Origin: Clostridiaceae bacterium
GTDB lineage: Bacteria > Bacillota > Clostridia > Oscillospirales > Acutalibacteraceae
DNA: 5,558 bases
Reading direction: 5' to 3'
NCBI GenBank assembly: GCA_016295895.1
Contig: JAEDKI010000132.1
Location: forward strand, 1 to 5,558
The stretch's first letter is position 1. Each line of letters begins with the position of its first letter. The notes beneath the pieces are model-generated. The model was not told the origin of the DNA. It worked only from the letters and a program-made list of their open reading frames with translations, and did not search any database. Positions 5,097-5,558 of this stretch are shown piece after piece. The translations under genes were made by a program, and so were the position numbers.

Positions 5097-5558
5097 TTCT
5101 GCTTTCCTTTCCGTTCAATATATATTCTCGCAAGATTCAGCGCCCGTGAGGCGTTGACATAGCGGTTATATTCTCTGTCGTTTTTGCCTGTTTCAACCTT
5201 TTCGCAGGTTTGCATATCCTCTGCGTCAAGCGCAATGAAGCAAAGCCCGACGGGCTTGTCCGTTCCGTCGCTTCCCGGGCCTGCAATTCCCGTTACGGAA
5301 ATGCCGATATCCGCCCCCGAAACACGGCGCACTCCCGCCGCCATTTCCCTTGCGGTTTGCTCGCTGACTGCGCCGAAGCGGTCAAGCGTTTCTTTTTTTA
5401 CTCCGAGAAGCTGTTGCTTGATCTCGTTTGAATAGCTGATAATTCCGCAGCCGAAAACCTCGCTTGCTCCGGGAATATCGGTCAGTCTTTTCGGAATATA
5501 TCCCGCCGTGGAGCTTTCGGCGGTGGCGATTGTCATATTATTCTCTTTCAGCAGTTCA
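5093..5558 (-). CDS. cinA: CinA, C-terminal part (nicotinamide-nucleotide amidase domain), 5' end outside the window
   Basis: The visible 154 residues are a complete CinA C-terminal (PncC-like) domain. In the family this domain deamidates nicotinamide mononucleotide to nicotinate mononucleotide in the cytoplasm, a step in pyridine nucleotide recycling. Seen directly: ATAESSTAG near the start (family consensus AESCTGG), ISYSNE, LLGV, GAVSEQTAREMA, ADIGISVTGIAGPG, DKPVGL and a late NDRE. The first in-frame ATG is at 5536, but the frame stays open upstream to the window edge and reads ELLKENN, the helix that normally links the N-terminal MoCF/ADP-ribose pyrophosphatase domain to this one. I therefore read it as the end of a full-length two-domain CinA, not a stand-alone PncC. 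The stop overlaps the next gene's start as ATGA. The Cys-to-Ser and Gly-to-Ala changes in the first motif are mild oddities. Family assignment is firm; full length is inferred. Confidence 0.93.
   Translation of the reverse strand, partial: ELLKENNMTIATAESSTAGYIPKRLTDIPGASEVFGCGIISYSNEIKQQLLGVKKETLDRFGAVSEQTAREMAAGVRRVSGADIGISVTGIAGPGSDGTDKPVGLCFIALDAEDMQTCEKVETGKNDREYNRYVNASRALNLARIYIERKGKQK
5105..5110 (-). promoter_or_regulatory. Ribosome binding site of the first sortase, inside the end of cinA
   Basis: AAAGGA on the minus strand, 8 nt before the ATG at 5096 and inside the last codons of cinA. With the ATGA stop/start overlap at 5093-5096 it points to translational coupling of the two genes. 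Confidence 0.75.

Noticed and set aside
5093..5536. Stand-alone PncC starting at the ATG at 5536
   Set aside because: The frame stays open upstream to the edge with ELLKENN, the usual linker helix of full CinA, and there is no ribosome binding site before the ATG; it is more likely an internal methionine.

Overview
All genes in this window lie on the minus strand and read from right to left as one tight co-directional block. From upstream to downstream it holds the 3' end of cinA (5093-5558), a class B sortase (4113-5096), a second and much longer class B sortase with a large acidic cytoplasmic region (1940-4090), and the 5' part of a membrane protein that joins a degenerate CinA-like module to a SpoIID/LytB-type cell-wall domain (1-1900, running off the left edge). 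The first two genes overlap by ATGA. The other gaps are 22 and 39 nt, so a single operon is likely. No promoter, RNA gene, mobile element or CRISPR array was seen, and no stretch of 300 bases lacks a gene.

The organism is probably a low-to-mid GC Gram-positive of the Clostridia, most likely a gut Ruminococcaceae/Oscillospiraceae-type bacterium. The reasons are class B sortases, a SpoIID-family domain, Thr/Ala/Pro-rich surface linkers, AGGAGG-type ribosome binding sites, and acidic disordered cytoplasmic regions on membrane proteins. This placement is inference from style, not from a marker gene.

The most notable gene is the last one. Its first ~330 residues follow the two-domain layout of CinA (an MoCF-like domain, then a CinA C-terminal/PncC-like domain), but every catalytic signature is replaced. 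A single membrane span follows, then a Thr-rich linker, then a SpoIID-like domain whose signature blocks are in reversed order: the GWGHGVGMSQ block precedes the EALKAQ block. The protein therefore appears to couple a cytoplasmic pseudo-CinA to a wall-acting domain outside the cell, in the same operon as a CinA whose visible half looks intact apart from a variant first motif. The two sortases are paralogs with complete His/Cys/Arg triads and a shared C-terminal tail beyond the catalytic domain. The longer one carries about 410 extra cytoplasmic residues with short recurring acidic/aromatic motifs.

Taken together, three proteins predicted to be membrane-anchored with extracellular wall-acting domains sit behind a pyridine-nucleotide metabolism gene, and two of them have large cytoplasmic parts. 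A link between a cytoplasmic metabolite or cell-cycle signal and envelope remodelling is possible, but it is a hypothesis. No sorting substrate is visible in the window.
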